From positions 1-64,000 of the forward strand of contig NZ_JAAUOE010000022.1 of assembly GCF_017114915.1 (NCBI RefSeq): a DNA stretch of 64,000 nt, in the 5' to 3' direction. The translations under genes were made by a program, and so were the position numbers. Source of the stretch: Pseudomonas frederiksbergensis (GTDB lineage Bacteria; Pseudomonadota; Gammaproteobacteria; Pseudomonadales; Pseudomonadaceae). The stretch's first letter is position 1; each line of letters starts with the position of its first letter. Below, one piece after another: positions 1 through 8,284 of this stretch. The notes beneath the pieces are model-generated. The model saw only the letters and a list, made by a program, of their open reading frames with translations, was not told where the DNA came from and searched no databases.

Positions 1-441
1 TTTATGAGGTTTTTACAGCAATAGGCAGGCCTTTGGGAAAAAACAGCAACAGAATTCCGGTTTGTGCACGCTTGTTGCATTCACACCCATATCGTCTATA
101 AGCGCTCCGCTGGAAGTGGAAGCCTCAAGACCAATAAAAACAGTGGCAGGGTTGCCCGATGGAGATTCAAGTGCAGGACCAGGGACTCTTTTTTACCGAT
201 GCTCAAGCCCTGGAAAACAGCGCTGAAGTTGTCAGTCCGATTGCGTCGGGACTGTGAATTTGCGACATCTACCCAGCCATTTGCGACAGGGTCGTAAAGA
301 AGCTGAAAGGTTAGATGCGCAAGTATCGCTAACAGGGTCGGCGTGATATAAGTTTGCGCCGACACAAAAAGAAAGAGCCGCCCAGACAATAAAACAGGTG
401 GGACGGCAGTACTCTTCTAAAAACCAAAGGAGCAAATCACG
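1..441. other. Intergenic region upstream of the porin gene
   Basis: I see no convincing gene here. The short open frames have no Pseudomonas-like codon use and no recognisable product. The last 100 bases are A-rich and end in a good ribosome site (AAAGGAG, 9 bases before the porin ATG), so this is probably a long porin promoter and leader region. I found no clear sigma-54 or ANR box. A gene entering from the left edge cannot be excluded for the first few tens of bases. Confidence 0.5.
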
Positions 442-1788
442 ATGCGCGTGATGAAGTGGAGCATGATCGCACTGGCAGTTGCAGCAGCAGCCAGTACTCA
501 AATGGCTACGGCCGCACCGTTCGTAAGTGACCAGGCTGAAGCCAAAGGTTTTGTTGAAGACAGCTCGTTGAACTTGCTGGTTCGCAACTACTACTTCAAC
601 CGTGACAACAAAGACGGCGCCCGCGACGTCAAAGACTGGACTCAAGGTCTTTGGGGCACCTACAACTCCGGTTACACCCAGGGTACTGTTGGCGTTGGCG
701 TTGATGCATTCGGTTACCTGGCCATTAAACTGGATGGCGGCGATGGCACTTCCGGTTCGGGCAACATGAGCCGTAGCAACACCGTCAACGCCAACGGTGG
801 CCGCGACGTCAACGACAGCCAGGGTAAAGCCGGGGGGGCCATTAAATTCCGCGTCTCCAAAACCGAGCTGAAAGTCGGCGACATGTCGCCAAGCACTGCT
901 CCAGTGTTTGCTGTTGGCGGTTCCCGTATCCTTCCTCAAGTTGCCAGCGGTATCCAACTGCAGAGCAGCGAAGTCAAAGACCTTGACCTCGAAGCCGGTC
1001 ACTTCTACTCGGGTTCCAGCCAGGACAAAAACGCCCGTGACGGCGACCTGTTTGCCAACTACGCCGGCGTGAAAGCCAACAGCATCGACTATTTCGGTGG
1101 CAAGTACGGCATTACCGATAACCTTTCCGCATCGCTGTATGGCGCCAAGCTGGAAGACATCTGGAACCAGTACTACGCCAACGTGAACCTCACCACTCCG
1201 TTTGGTGGTGACACGTCGCTGAACACCGACTTCAACATCTATCGCACCACCGACACCGGTGACGCGAAGGCCGGTGACATCAGCAACACAGCATTCTCGC
1301 TGGCAACTGCTCTCTCGTTCCTGAAAGCACACACCATCACCCTGGCCTTCCAAAAGGTTAATGGCGATACCCCGTTCGACTACATCGGTATCGGCAAGAA
1401 CAACCGCGGCGGCGACTCGATCTTCCTCGCCAACTCCATCCAGTACTCTGACTTCAACGCCCCTGGCGAGAAGTCTGCCCAGGTCCGTTACGACCTGAAA
1501 ATGGCTGAGTACGGCGTTCCTGGTCTGAGCTTCATGACCCGTTACGTGAAAGGTTGGGACATCGACGGTACCAAAACTCCAGCAGGCAGCGCTTACGCCG
1601 GCCTGTACGGTGAAGATGGCAAACACAACGAAACCAACTTCGAAGCCAAGTACGTTGTTCAGTCTGGCCCGGCAAAAGATCTGTCCGTCCGCTTCCGTCA
1701 AGCTTGGCACTTTGCTAACGCCGACGAAGGTGAAGGCGACGTGAAAGAGTTCCGTGTGATCGTCGACTACCCGATTTCGGTTCTGTAA
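442..1788 (+). CDS. OprD-family outer-membrane porin (OprE/OprQ-like)
   Basis: 448 residues, the usual OprD-family length. It starts with a typical signal peptide (Met-Arg-Val-Met-Lys, a hydrophobic stretch, likely cleavage after Ala-Thr-Ala near residue 25). The mature protein begins with the family hallmark of a short lead followed by an aromatic strand containing LLVRNYYFNRDNKDG. The rest alternates Gly/Tyr/Asp-rich strands and ends in VIVDYPISVL, a barrel-closing strand, though with Leu rather than Phe last. Family members form 18-strand monomeric channels for amino acids and small organic acids. The sequence looks closer to OprE/OprQ than to the imipenem porin OprD, but the substrate cannot be read from it. 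The start is supported by AAAGGAG upstream. It is a single gene with its own terminator. Confidence 0.9.
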   Translation: MRVMKWSMIALAVAAAASTQMATAAPFVSDQAEAKGFVEDSSLNLLVRNYYFNRDNKDGARDVKDWTQGLWGTYNSGYTQGTVGVGVDAFGYLAIKLDGGDGTSGSGNMSRSNTVNANGGRDVNDSQGKAGGAIKFRVSKTELKVGDMSPSTAPVFAVGGSRILPQVASGIQLQSSEVKDLDLEAGHFYSGSSQDKNARDGDLFANYAGVKANSIDYFGGKYGITDNLSASLYGAKLEDIWNQYYANVNLTTPFGGDTSLNTDFNIYRTTDTGDAKAGDISNTAFSLATALSFLKAHTITLAFQKVNGDTPFDYIGIGKNNRGGDSIFLANSIQYSDFNAPGEKSAQVRYDLKMAEYGVPGLSFMTRYVKGWDIDGTKTPAGSAYAGLYGEDGKHNETNFEAKYVVQSGPAKDLSVRFRQAWHFANADEGEGDVKEFRVIVDYPISVL

Positions 1789-1814
1789 TTGCCGAAAGTC
1801 AGTTCGCGGTAATC

Positions 1815-1846
1815 AAAAAAGGCCCATCTCCGGATGGGCCTTTTTT
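1815..1846 (+). terminator. Rho-independent terminator after the porin gene
   Basis: An 8-bp GC-rich stem (GGCCCATC/GATGGGCC) with a TCCG loop, preceded by six A and followed by six T. It lies 27 bases after the porin stop codon. The flanking A and T tracts may let it work in both directions, although the convergent mscS gene ends about 90 bases further on. Confidence 0.9.
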
Positions 1847-1932
1847 ATTGGCTACAGCATTGGGTTTAACAGTTCCGGTTCTTGCATAACACGTCTGACC
1901 GAAAGGTCAAACATGAATCGAAAGACCGATCA

Positions 1933-2775
1933 TTACACCACTGCCGATTCCTGCACCATTCGAATAACGCGCTGCGGAAACGGAATATCGATGCCGGCAT
2001 TCTTCAAGCGATCGCGCGATTGTTCGTTAAACATGAACATCACATTCCAATAGTCGGCCGTCTTCACCCACACACGCAGGGAAACGGTGATCGAACTGTC
2101 ACCCAGCATGGAAATCACCGCTTCCGGCGCCGGGTCAGCCAGTACTCGCGGATCCTTGGCCAGCTCCAGCAATACTTCACGGGCCTTCTGCAAGTCCGCT
2201 TCATAAGCCACACCCACATCAAACACGACCTTGCGGGTCGGCTGACGGTTGGTGTTGGTGATGATGCCGTTCGACAGATTACCGTTAGGCACGATGATGG
2301 TTTTGTTATCGCCGGTGCGCAGTACAGTGTGGAAGATCTGGATGCTGTCAACCGTACCGGCAACACCTTGGGCCTCGATCCAGTCACCGATGCGGAACGG
2401 GCGGAACAACAGAATCAGCACGCCGCCGGCGAAGTTCGCCAGGCTACCCTGCAGGGCCAGACCGATGGCCAGGCCGGCTGCACCGATAGCCGCTACGAAG
2501 GACGTGGTTTCCACGCCGATCATCGACGCTACGCTAACGATCAGCAGCACCTTGAGGATGATGTTCGCCAGGCTGCTGATGAAACCTTGCAGCGCCAGGT
2601 CGGCATTACGCAATGCCAGCAGGCCGCCAAGCTTCTGCGTGACTTTGTTGATCAGCCACCAGCCGATGGCCAGGGTGATCACCGCCAGTAGTACGCGGCT
2701 GCCGTATTCCATGATCATTGGAATCCAGGCTTGAGACACCTTGACCAGGTTGTCTACTTCAGCATTCAAATCCAT
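1933..2775 (-). CDS. Small-conductance mechanosensitive channel, MscS family
   Basis: 280 residues, close to E. coli MscS (286). Three N-terminal membrane segments are visible (about residues 26-46, 62-82 and 88-118). The third contains the Gly/Ala-rich pore helix (AAIGAAGLAIGLALQGSL) followed by the family signature FRPFRIGDWIE, then the beta domain (GTVDSIQIFHTVLRT, IIVPNGNLSN) and an alpha/beta C-terminus. In this family the channel opens under membrane tension and releases solutes on osmotic downshift. It lies downstream of yajQ on the same strand, with a hairpin between the two, so co-transcription is uncertain. The ribosome site AAGGAG precedes the ATG. Confidence 0.93.
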   Translation of the reverse strand: MDLNAEVDNLVKVSQAWIPMIMEYGSRVLLAVITLAIGWWLINKVTQKLGGLLALRNADLALQGFISSLANIILKVLLIVSVASMIGVETTSFVAAIGAAGLAIGLALQGSLANFAGGVLILLFRPFRIGDWIEAQGVAGTVDSIQIFHTVLRTGDNKTIIVPNGNLSNGIITNTNRQPTRKVVFDVGVAYEADLQKAREVLLELAKDPRVLADPAPEAVISMLGDSSITVSLRVWVKTADYWNVMFMFNEQSRDRLKNAGIDIPFPQRVIRMVQESAVV

Positions 2776-2811
2776 CTTCTTTCTCCTTATTTCCGGCTAC
2801 CCGGCACGCGA

Positions 2812-2862
2812 AAAAATGAGCGGCAGAAAGACCGAACCCGTGGGGTTCAATCGTTTCTGCCG
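2812..2862 (-). terminator. Probable terminator between yajQ and mscS
   Basis: On the minus strand CGGCAGAAA pairs with TTTCTGCCG, with an inner GAACCC/GGGTTC arm and a CACG loop, and six T follow four bases after the stem. It lies 50 bases beyond the yajQ stop, so yajQ and mscS are probably at least partly separate transcripts. Confidence 0.65.
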
Positions 2863-2912
2863 TTGCTTGGGCCTCGGACGTCGAAAACACCGAGAGGTTC
2901 CCGCCTGAAAAG

Positions 2913-3398
2913 TCAGTCGCGGAAGTTATTGAACTGCAGCGGCATGCCGAATTCCTTGGCGCGCAGGACGGCGATGGCTTCCTGCAGATCGTCACGCTTC
3001 TTGCCGGTGATGCGCACCTGCTCGCCCTGAATGGCGGCCTGGACCTTGAGCTTGGCGTCTTTGACGTGAGCGACGATTTTCTTTGCCAGCTCTTTGTCGA
3101 TGCCTTCCTTGAGGACCGCTTCCTGCTTCATCAGCTTGCCCGACGCGAAGGCATCCTTGACCTCAAGGCATTGCACGTCGATCTTGCGCTTGACCAGGGC
3201 CAGCTTGAGGATCTCGATCATCGCTTCGAGCTGGAAATCGGCTTCCGCGGTCAGGTTGACGGTCAGGTCTTTTTCCTTGAACTCGAAGCTGCCCTTGCCT
3301 TTCAGGTCATAGCGACGATCGAGCTCCTTGACGGCGTTCTCGACCGCGTTGGTGACTTCGTGTTTGTCCAGTTCGGATACCACGTCGAACGACGGCAT
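2913..3398 (-). CDS. yajQ: YajQ-family nucleotide-binding (cyclic-di-GMP effector) protein
   Basis: 161 residues, full length for the family. It begins MPSFDVVSELDKHEVTNAV and carries the highly conserved segments RYDLKGK, FQLEAMIEILKLAL and KRDDLQEAIAVLRAKEFG. The fold is two ferredoxin-like halves. Xanthomonas and Pseudomonas members bind cyclic di-GMP and influence virulence and biofilm genes, while others were first described as tRNA/GTP-binding. The gene is headed by a hairpin-plus-T-tract, annotated separately, that could attenuate transcription. The start is fixed by GGAGAG 6 bases upstream and by the family N-terminus. Confidence 0.95.
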   Translation of the reverse strand: MPSFDVVSELDKHEVTNAVENAVKELDRRYDLKGKGSFEFKEKDLTVNLTAEADFQLEAMIEILKLALVKRKIDVQCLEVKDAFASGKLMKQEAVLKEGIDKELAKKIVAHVKDAKLKVQAAIQGEQVRITGKKRDDLQEAIAVLRAKEFGMPLQFNNFRD

Positions 3399-3412
3399 GT
3401 AATCTCTCCAAT

Positions 3413-3446
3413 AAAAAAGGCGCGCTCGATAACGATGGAGCGCGCT
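3413..3446 (-). promoter_or_regulatory. Terminator-like hairpin in the yajQ leader
   Basis: Read on the minus strand, an 8-bp stem GCGCGCTC/GAGCGCGC with a 10-nt loop is followed directly by a run of six T, ending 15 bases before the yajQ ATG. No minus-strand gene lies upstream to be terminated, because panE runs the other way. The hairpin therefore sits between any yajQ promoter and its ribosome site and may act as an attenuator or insulator. Confidence 0.55.
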
Positions 3447-3539
3447 TGGCTTGCGGTTAAAATCTGGCTCATTATAACGGGTCTTTTCCTACCGATACTG
3501 CGAGCCGTACATGCCAGCGTCAAACCGAGCAAAAAGCTG

Positions 3540-4457
3540 ATGTCCACCCCTTGGCATGTTTTGGGCGCCGGCAGTCTCGGCACATTGTGGGCTACCCGTC
3601 TGGCACGGGCCTCAGTGCCGGTCAGGCTGATCGTGCGGGACACGGCGCGCTTGCAGGCCTATCAGGCGGCGGGCGGGCTGACGCTGATCGAACACGGCGA
3701 AGCTCAGCTCTACCCGGTGCCCGGCGAAACAGCCGACAGCGACGGGCCGATCAGCCGCCTGCTGGTAGCCTGCAAAGCCTACGACGCCGTAACAGCCGTG
3801 GCCCGGCTCGCCCACCGTCTGACACCCAACGCTGAACTGATCCTGTTGCAGAACGGCCTCGGCAGTCAGGACGCCGTTGCCGCGCAAGTCCCGCATGCCC
3901 GCTGCATCTTCGCCTCCAGTACCGAAGGCGCGTTTCGCGAGGGCGACTGGCGTGTGGTGTTCGCCGGTCATGGTTACACCTGGCTGGGGGATGCCGGCCA
4001 CCCGGTGGCGCCGATCTGGCTGGAGGACTTGAGCGACGCTGGCATTCCCCATGAATGGAGCACCGATATTCTCACCAGGCTGTGGCGAAAACTGGCGCTC
4101 AATTGCGCGATCAACCCGCTAACCGTGCTGCACGCATGCCGCAACGGCGGTTTGCAGCAACATCATTGCGAAGTCGCCACCCTCTGCGCCGAACTCACCG
4201 AGCTGCTGGAGCGCTGTGGCCAGCCGGCAGCAGCCGAGAACCTTCAGGAGGAAGTCGAGCGGGTGATCAAGGCCACCGCGGCCAATTTCTCCTCGATGTA
4301 CCAGGACGTCGCGAATCAGCGCCGCACCGAAATCAGCTACCTGTTGGGCCATGCCTGCAAAGTCGCGTCGCGGCATCGGTTGAACCTGCCGCACCTCAAT
4401 CAATTGCAACAGCGCTTGATCGCTCATCTGCACAGCCTTGGATTGCCCAGCGACTGA
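3540..4457 (+). CDS. panE: 2-dehydropantoate 2-reductase (ketopantoate reductase)
   Basis: 305 residues. The reaction is NADPH-dependent reduction of ketopantoate to pantoate in coenzyme A synthesis. The N-terminal Rossmann fold shows VLGAGSLGTLWA (residues 7-18). The C-terminal helical domain contains LWRKLALNCAINPLTVL, with the family's catalytic Lys and Asn, and a late SSMYQDVANQRRTEI block typical of the ApbA/PanE family. The open frame extends back to 3066, but that part only runs antisense to yajQ. The ATG at 3540 matches the family start. Genomes may carry more than one PanE-like protein, so the physiological substrate is inferred. Confidence 0.9.
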   Translation: MSTPWHVLGAGSLGTLWATRLARASVPVRLIVRDTARLQAYQAAGGLTLIEHGEAQLYPVPGETADSDGPISRLLVACKAYDAVTAVARLAHRLTPNAELILLQNGLGSQDAVAAQVPHARCIFASSTEGAFREGDWRVVFAGHGYTWLGDAGHPVAPIWLEDLSDAGIPHEWSTDILTRLWRKLALNCAINPLTVLHACRNGGLQQHHCEVATLCAELTELLERCGQPAAAENLQEEVERVIKATAANFSSMYQDVANQRRTEISYLLGHACKVASRHRLNLPHLNQLQQRLIAHLHSLGLPSD

Positions 4458-4493
4458 GCAGCGGCTACGCTGGCCACTTGTTCCTTTTCAGCG

Positions 4494-6539
4494 ATGAACC
4501 TGATGCCATTGCGCCAGCGCCTTGAAAACCTTCCAGTCGGCCAGAAACTGCTGGCCGCCCTGCTGGTGCTGTTGACCACCGTTTTGCTGGTCGCCAACCT
4601 GACGTTTATCAGCGCCGCCTATTACATCTCCCAGGAAAGCATGGCGCCCCAGGCTTTGCAGACCATCGGCCGACTGGTGTCCAACCCGAGCCTGGTGTCC
4701 GACGCCCTGAAGTCGCCGCAAACCGCCGAACGCCTGCTCAATGAACTCAACAGCTATACGCCGCTGCGCGCGGCAGCCCTCTATGACGGCAAAGGGGTGC
4801 GTCTGGCGCAGCTGCAGCAGGGCGACACGTTGAGCCTGCCGGAACACTTCCGGCACCTCGACGCCTGGCAAGCCACGGAGTTTCGCAGCAATCAAGTGAT
4901 CACCCTGCCCCGCCCCGGCACCGCTCCAGGGCATTTGCTGCTGGTGGCCAGCAGCGAATTGCCAATGGCGTTCTACACCGGGACCCTGACCGCCAGCTTG
5001 GGGATTCTGATTTTCAGCGTACTGTTGTGGCTGGTCATCGCCCGACAGATCAAACGCCTGATCACTCGCCCCATCCATCAGCTCGAAGAGTTGTCCCGGC
5101 AAGTCACCCGGGAAGAGAACTACGCCCTGCGCGCCTCTCGCGGCAACCACGACGAAATCGGCAGCCTCGCCGAAGCGTTCAATACCATGCTCTCGCGCAT
5201 CGAGGCCCGGGAGCAGCAGCTCAAGCGCGCTCGGGACGATTCCCAGGCGGCTTACGACCAGGCCCAGGGGTTGGCCGAAGAAACCCGTCACACCAACCGC
5301 AAGCTGGAACTGGAAGTTCAGGTGCGCAGCAAGATCGAGAAAAAACTCACCGGTTTCCAGAACTACCTCAACAGCATCATCGACTCCATGCCGTCGGCAC
5401 TGATCGCCCTCGACGAACAGCTCTACGTGACCCAATGGAATCAGGAGGCCAGCGCCCTGTCCGGCACACGCCTGGATGAAGCCTTGAACCAACCGATCTT
5501 CATCGCTTTCGAACCGCTCAAGCCGTTCCTGCCGCAGCTCAAGCAAACCGTCGAGCAGCACACGGTGGCCAAGATCGAACGTGTCACCTGGCTCAAGGAT
5601 GATGAACCCAGGCATTACGCCCTGACGTTCTACCCGTTGATGGGTGGTGCCGGGCGCGGCGTGGTGATCCGGATCGACGACATCACCCAGCGCTTGTCCC
5701 TGGAAGAAATGATGGTGCAATCGGAAAAAATGCTCTCGGTCGGTGGCCTAGCCGCCGGCATGGCCCATGAGATCAACAACCCGCTTGGCGCAATCCTGCA
5801 TAACGTGCAAAACATACGTCGACGCCTGTCCCCCGACCTGCCGAAGAACCTCGAACAGGCCGAGCAAATGGGTATCGAACTGGAAACGGTCAATAAGTAT
5901 CTGCAAGCGCGCGAAATACCACGGTTGCTCGATGGCATTCAACAGGCCGGGGCGCGGGCGGCGAAAATCGTCACGCACATGCTCAGTTTCAGCCGCCGCA
6001 GCACCCGGCAAATGGCGCCGTGCGACCTGCCGGCGCTGATCGATCAAGCGGTGGAAATCGCCAGCAACGACTTCGACCTGGCCATCGGTTTCGACTTCAA
6101 GGGGCAGGCGATCATTCGCCAGTTCGATCCAGCGCTGGGCCCGGTGCCCGGCACCGCCAACGAACTGGAACAGGTGCTGCTCAACCTGCTCAAAAACGCC
6201 GCACAAGCCATTCACCAGCGTACGGACGACCGCGAACCGGGGCGGATCATTCTGCGTACAAAACTGAACCCGCCGTGGGCGGAAATTCAGGTCGAGGATA
6301 ACGGCATCGGCATGAGCGAGAGCGTGCGCAAACGCACGTTCGAGCCGTTCTTCACCACCAAGGAAATCGGCCAGGGCACCGGCCTTGGGCTCTCGGTCTC
6401 GTATTTCATCATCACCAACAACCACAAGGGCCAGATGGAAGTGCAATCGACGTTGGGCCAAGGCACTTGCTTCACCTTGCGCCTGCCGTTGTCGGGCACT
6501 GCGGTGGCCTCTCAAGAACTCAATCAGCTGTCGAGGTAA
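4494..6539 (+). CDS. Membrane-bound hybrid-free sensor histidine kinase (HAMP-PAS-HisKA-HATPase)
   Basis: 681 residues. Order of parts: a membrane segment at about 19-40, a periplasmic domain to about 165, a second membrane segment at about 165-187, a HAMP linker with coiled coil (about 188-285), a PAS domain (about 288-400), a HisKA domain with the phosphoacceptor in AAGMAHEINNPLG (His about 425), then HATPase motifs LLNLLKNAAQAI (N box), VEDNGIGM (G1) and GTGLGLSVS (G2). There is no receiver domain, and no response regulator gene lies next to it, so it is an orphan kinase. In gene neighbourhood it corresponds to the P. aeruginosa kinase next to panE linked to swarming and biofilm (PA4398, from memory). 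The signal sensed is unknown. The next gene starts two bases after its stop, suggesting one transcript. Confidence 0.92.
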   Translation: MNLMPLRQRLENLPVGQKLLAALLVLLTTVLLVANLTFISAAYYISQESMAPQALQTIGRLVSNPSLVSDALKSPQTAERLLNELNSYTPLRAAALYDGKGVRLAQLQQGDTLSLPEHFRHLDAWQATEFRSNQVITLPRPGTAPGHLLLVASSELPMAFYTGTLTASLGILIFSVLLWLVIARQIKRLITRPIHQLEELSRQVTREENYALRASRGNHDEIGSLAEAFNTMLSRIEAREQQLKRARDDSQAAYDQAQGLAEETRHTNRKLELEVQVRSKIEKKLTGFQNYLNSIIDSMPSALIALDEQLYVTQWNQEASALSGTRLDEALNQPIFIAFEPLKPFLPQLKQTVEQHTVAKIERVTWLKDDEPRHYALTFYPLMGGAGRGVVIRIDDITQRLSLEEMMVQSEKMLSVGGLAAGMAHEINNPLGAILHNVQNIRRRLSPDLPKNLEQAEQMGIELETVNKYLQAREIPRLLDGIQQAGARAAKIVTHMLSFSRRSTRQMAPCDLPALIDQAVEIASNDFDLAIGFDFKGQAIIRQFDPALGPVPGTANELEQVLLNLLKNAAQAIHQRTDDREPGRIILRTKLNPPWAEIQVEDNGIGMSESVRKRTFEPFFTTKEIGQGTGLGLSVSYFIITNNHKGQMEVQSTLGQGTCFTLRLPLSGTAVASQELNQLSR

Positions 6540-6541
6540 CC

Positions 6542-7123
6542 ATGGGCTTTCGCTTGTCGAAGATTTACACCCGCACTGGCGACAAGGGCGAAACCGGGCT
6601 TGGCGATGGCCGCCGGGTGCCCAAGGACCATCCGCGAATCGAGGCCATTGGCGAAGTCGATACGCTGAACAGCCAGGTGGGTGTGCTGTTGGCCGGGTTG
6701 GTGGCACAGAGTGGCGAGTTTCCCGGGCTTGGCGAAGTGATCGAGGTGTTGGCGCCCTGCCAGCACCGGTTGTTCGACCTCGGCGGCGAACTGGCGATGC
6801 CGGTGTATCAGGCTTTGAATACGGCAGAAATCGAACGGCTGGAAGCGGCGATCGATGTGTGGAATGAAGAGTTGGGGCCACTGGAGAATTTCATTCTGCC
6901 GGGCGGTTCGGCGCTGATTGCCCAGGCCCACGTCTGCCGCAGCCTGGCGCGCAGTGCCGAACGGCGCTGTCAGCAGTTGAATGCGATTGAGCCATTGGCC
7001 GGGGTTGGCCTGGCGTACATCAATCGGTTGTCGGATTTGTTGTTTGTGGCGGCCAGGTTGATTGCCAAGCGACAGGGGATTGCCGAGATTTTGTGGCAGC
7101 CTGCGGCGAAGCCCGAGGTTTAA
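6542..7123 (+). CDS. Cob(I)alamin adenosyltransferase, PduO type
   Basis: 193 residues. It transfers the adenosyl group of ATP to the cobalt of reduced corrinoids to make coenzyme B12. Family motifs are clear: KIYTRTGDKGETGLGDG near the N-terminus (ATP-binding loop), DTLNSQVGVL, FDLGGEL, FILPGG and the C-terminal RSLARSAERR plus YINRLSDLLFVAAR. The ATG at 6542 lies two bases after the kinase stop codon, and an upstream in-frame extension to 6467 would overlap the kinase and lacks homology. The link to the kinase is probably only shared transcription. Confidence 0.93.
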   Translation: MGFRLSKIYTRTGDKGETGLGDGRRVPKDHPRIEAIGEVDTLNSQVGVLLAGLVAQSGEFPGLGEVIEVLAPCQHRLFDLGGELAMPVYQALNTAEIERLEAAIDVWNEELGPLENFILPGGSALIAQAHVCRSLARSAERRCQQLNAIEPLAGVGLAYINRLSDLLFVAARLIAKRQGIAEILWQPAAKPEV

Positions 7124-7124
7124 T

Positions 7125-7231
7125 GATCGTTCCCACGCTCCGCGTGGGAATGCCTCCCCGGACGCTCTGCGTCCGCTCTTGGGACGCGGAGCGTCTCTTG
7201 CTACATTCCCACGCAGAGCGTGGGAACGATC
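7125..7231. repeat. Intergenic palindromic repeat of the CGTTCCCACGC family
   Basis: It begins with GATCGTTCCCACGC and ends with the inverse, GCGTGGGAACGATC. Inside are two further hairpins built on GACGCTCTGCGTC-like and GGGACGCGGAGCGTC-like arms. A second copy with the same architecture is at 18059-18169. Such elements are scattered between Pseudomonas genes and are probably non-autonomous REP-type mobile units. This one separates the convergent adenosyltransferase and Nudix genes. Confidence 0.85.
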
Positions 7232-7236
7232 AGGTG

Positions 7237-8181
7237 TCAGGCCTCAGGCCAAAAGGCCCGAATCCCTGCCACACCCTGCGCCCCTGCTTCCCAGGCTTGC
7301 TGCCGCTCTGCCGGGCCAACACCACCCAGCAGGAACACCGGTTTGCTGAAGCCCTCGATCAGGGTCGACGCCAATTCCCAGCCCAACGGCTGAGCGTCCG
7401 GGTGCGTCTGGGTCGGCTGTACCGGCGACAAGGTGACAAAATCCACACCCATCTGCTCGGCCAGTGCCAATTCTTCAGCATTGTGGCAGGACGCCGCCAA
7501 CCAGCGGGACGCCGGTAACGGGCGCCCGGCTGCCGCGTACTTGCGCAGCTGCGCGGCAGTGATGTGCCAACCGGCGGACGGAAAGTCCCCCAGCCATTCA
7601 AACGGCCCCTTGATCATCAACTGTGCCTTGCCGGCACACAGCCCCGCCGCATCCACCGCCAGATCGCGGTATTGCGGGTCGTAGCCGTTGGGCGCGCGCA
7701 ACTGAATCAGCTTGATGCCGCCCGCGATGGCTTTCTGGATACCCCGCAGCAACGCCGGGGTTTCCAGACCGTCGGGGGTGATCAGGTACTCGCCGGGCAA
7801 GCGTGCAGCGGCGACGATCGGCTGGTTGGCGGCCGGGAACTCGTAATCCGGCAGTTCCCGGGCGGTCACCCAGGCCAAAGGCTGACCTTCGGCGCCATGG
7901 GGCTGGCCGGTGAACGCCGAGACTTCCCAGACATCCAGCAACACCTGCTTGTCCGGGTAATCGTGGCGAACCTTGATCATCGGTCGCGCGGCAGTGACCA
8001 CGATGCCCAACTCTTCATGAAGCTCGCGGGCCAGGGCGGTTTCGACGGATTCGTCATCCTCGACCTTGCCACCGGGAAACTCCCACAAGCCGCCCTGATG
8101 CTGAGTATCGGCACGCCGGGCGATGAGGATCTTGCCGCTGCTATCGCGGATAACCGCAGCTGCTACGTGTACTCGTTTCAC
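7237..8181 (-). CDS. Nudix hydrolase (MutT) fused to thiamine-phosphate-synthase-like domain
   Basis: 314 residues. The N-terminal half (1-135) is a Nudix hydrolase with a complete Nudix box, GGKVEDDESVETALARELHEELGI. MutT members hydrolyse 8-oxo-dGTP to prevent A:T to C:G transversions. The C-terminal half (about 150-314) is a TIM-barrel of the ThiE/TenI type, with IKLIQLRAP, GVDFVTLSPVQPTQTHP and a final FLLGGVGPAERQQAWEAGAQGVAGIRAFW. This fusion is common in Pseudomonas, and the barrel's function is not settled. I place the start at a GTG (KRVHVAAAVIRD follows) preceded by GAGGGAA, because the longer frame to 8250 has no family support. It lies downstream of argJ on the same strand. Confidence 0.9.
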   Translation of the reverse strand: MKRVHVAAAVIRDSSGKILIARRADTQHQGGLWEFPGGKVEDDESVETALARELHEELGIVVTAARPMIKVRHDYPDKQVLLDVWEVSAFTGQPHGAEGQPLAWVTARELPDYEFPAANQPIVAAARLPGEYLITPDGLETPALLRGIQKAIAGGIKLIQLRAPNGYDPQYRDLAVDAAGLCAGKAQLMIKGPFEWLGDFPSAGWHITAAQLRKYAAAGRPLPASRWLAASCHNAEELALAEQMGVDFVTLSPVQPTQTHPDAQPLGWELASTLIEGFSKPVFLLGGVGPAERQQAWEAGAQGVAGIRAFWPEA

Positions 8182-8238
8182 CGCTCTATTTCCCTCAGAA
8201 CCTTTTGATAGGGTATGGACCAGAATCTTTGGTCTGCG

Positions 8239-8278
8239 GTCGGCCGCCATCGCGAGCAGGCTCGCGATGGCGGCCGAC
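8239..8278. repeat. Perfect 18-bp inverted repeat between argJ and the Nudix gene
   Basis: Two 18-base arms (starting GTCGGCCGCCATCGCGAG) flank a CAGG loop with no mismatch. The core GCGAGCAGGCTCGC is that of a second Pseudomonas REP type. With no T-tract it is not a classic terminator, but it could stall polymerase or protect the upstream argJ mRNA end. Confidence 0.75.
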
Positions 8279-8284
8279 TCGGTC

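Noticed and set aside
232..1710. 492-codon frame opposite the porin gene
   Set aside because: Antisense to a gene with a clear signal peptide, ribosome site and terminator; the product has no family features.
3066..3539. Extended N-terminus for panE
   Set aside because: The frame stays open only because it runs antisense to yajQ; PanE homology and the glycine loop begin right after 3540.
7093..7518. Open frame spanning the palindromic repeat downstream of the adenosyltransferase
   Set aside because: It runs through a non-coding repeat and then antisense to the Nudix fusion gene; no plausible protein.
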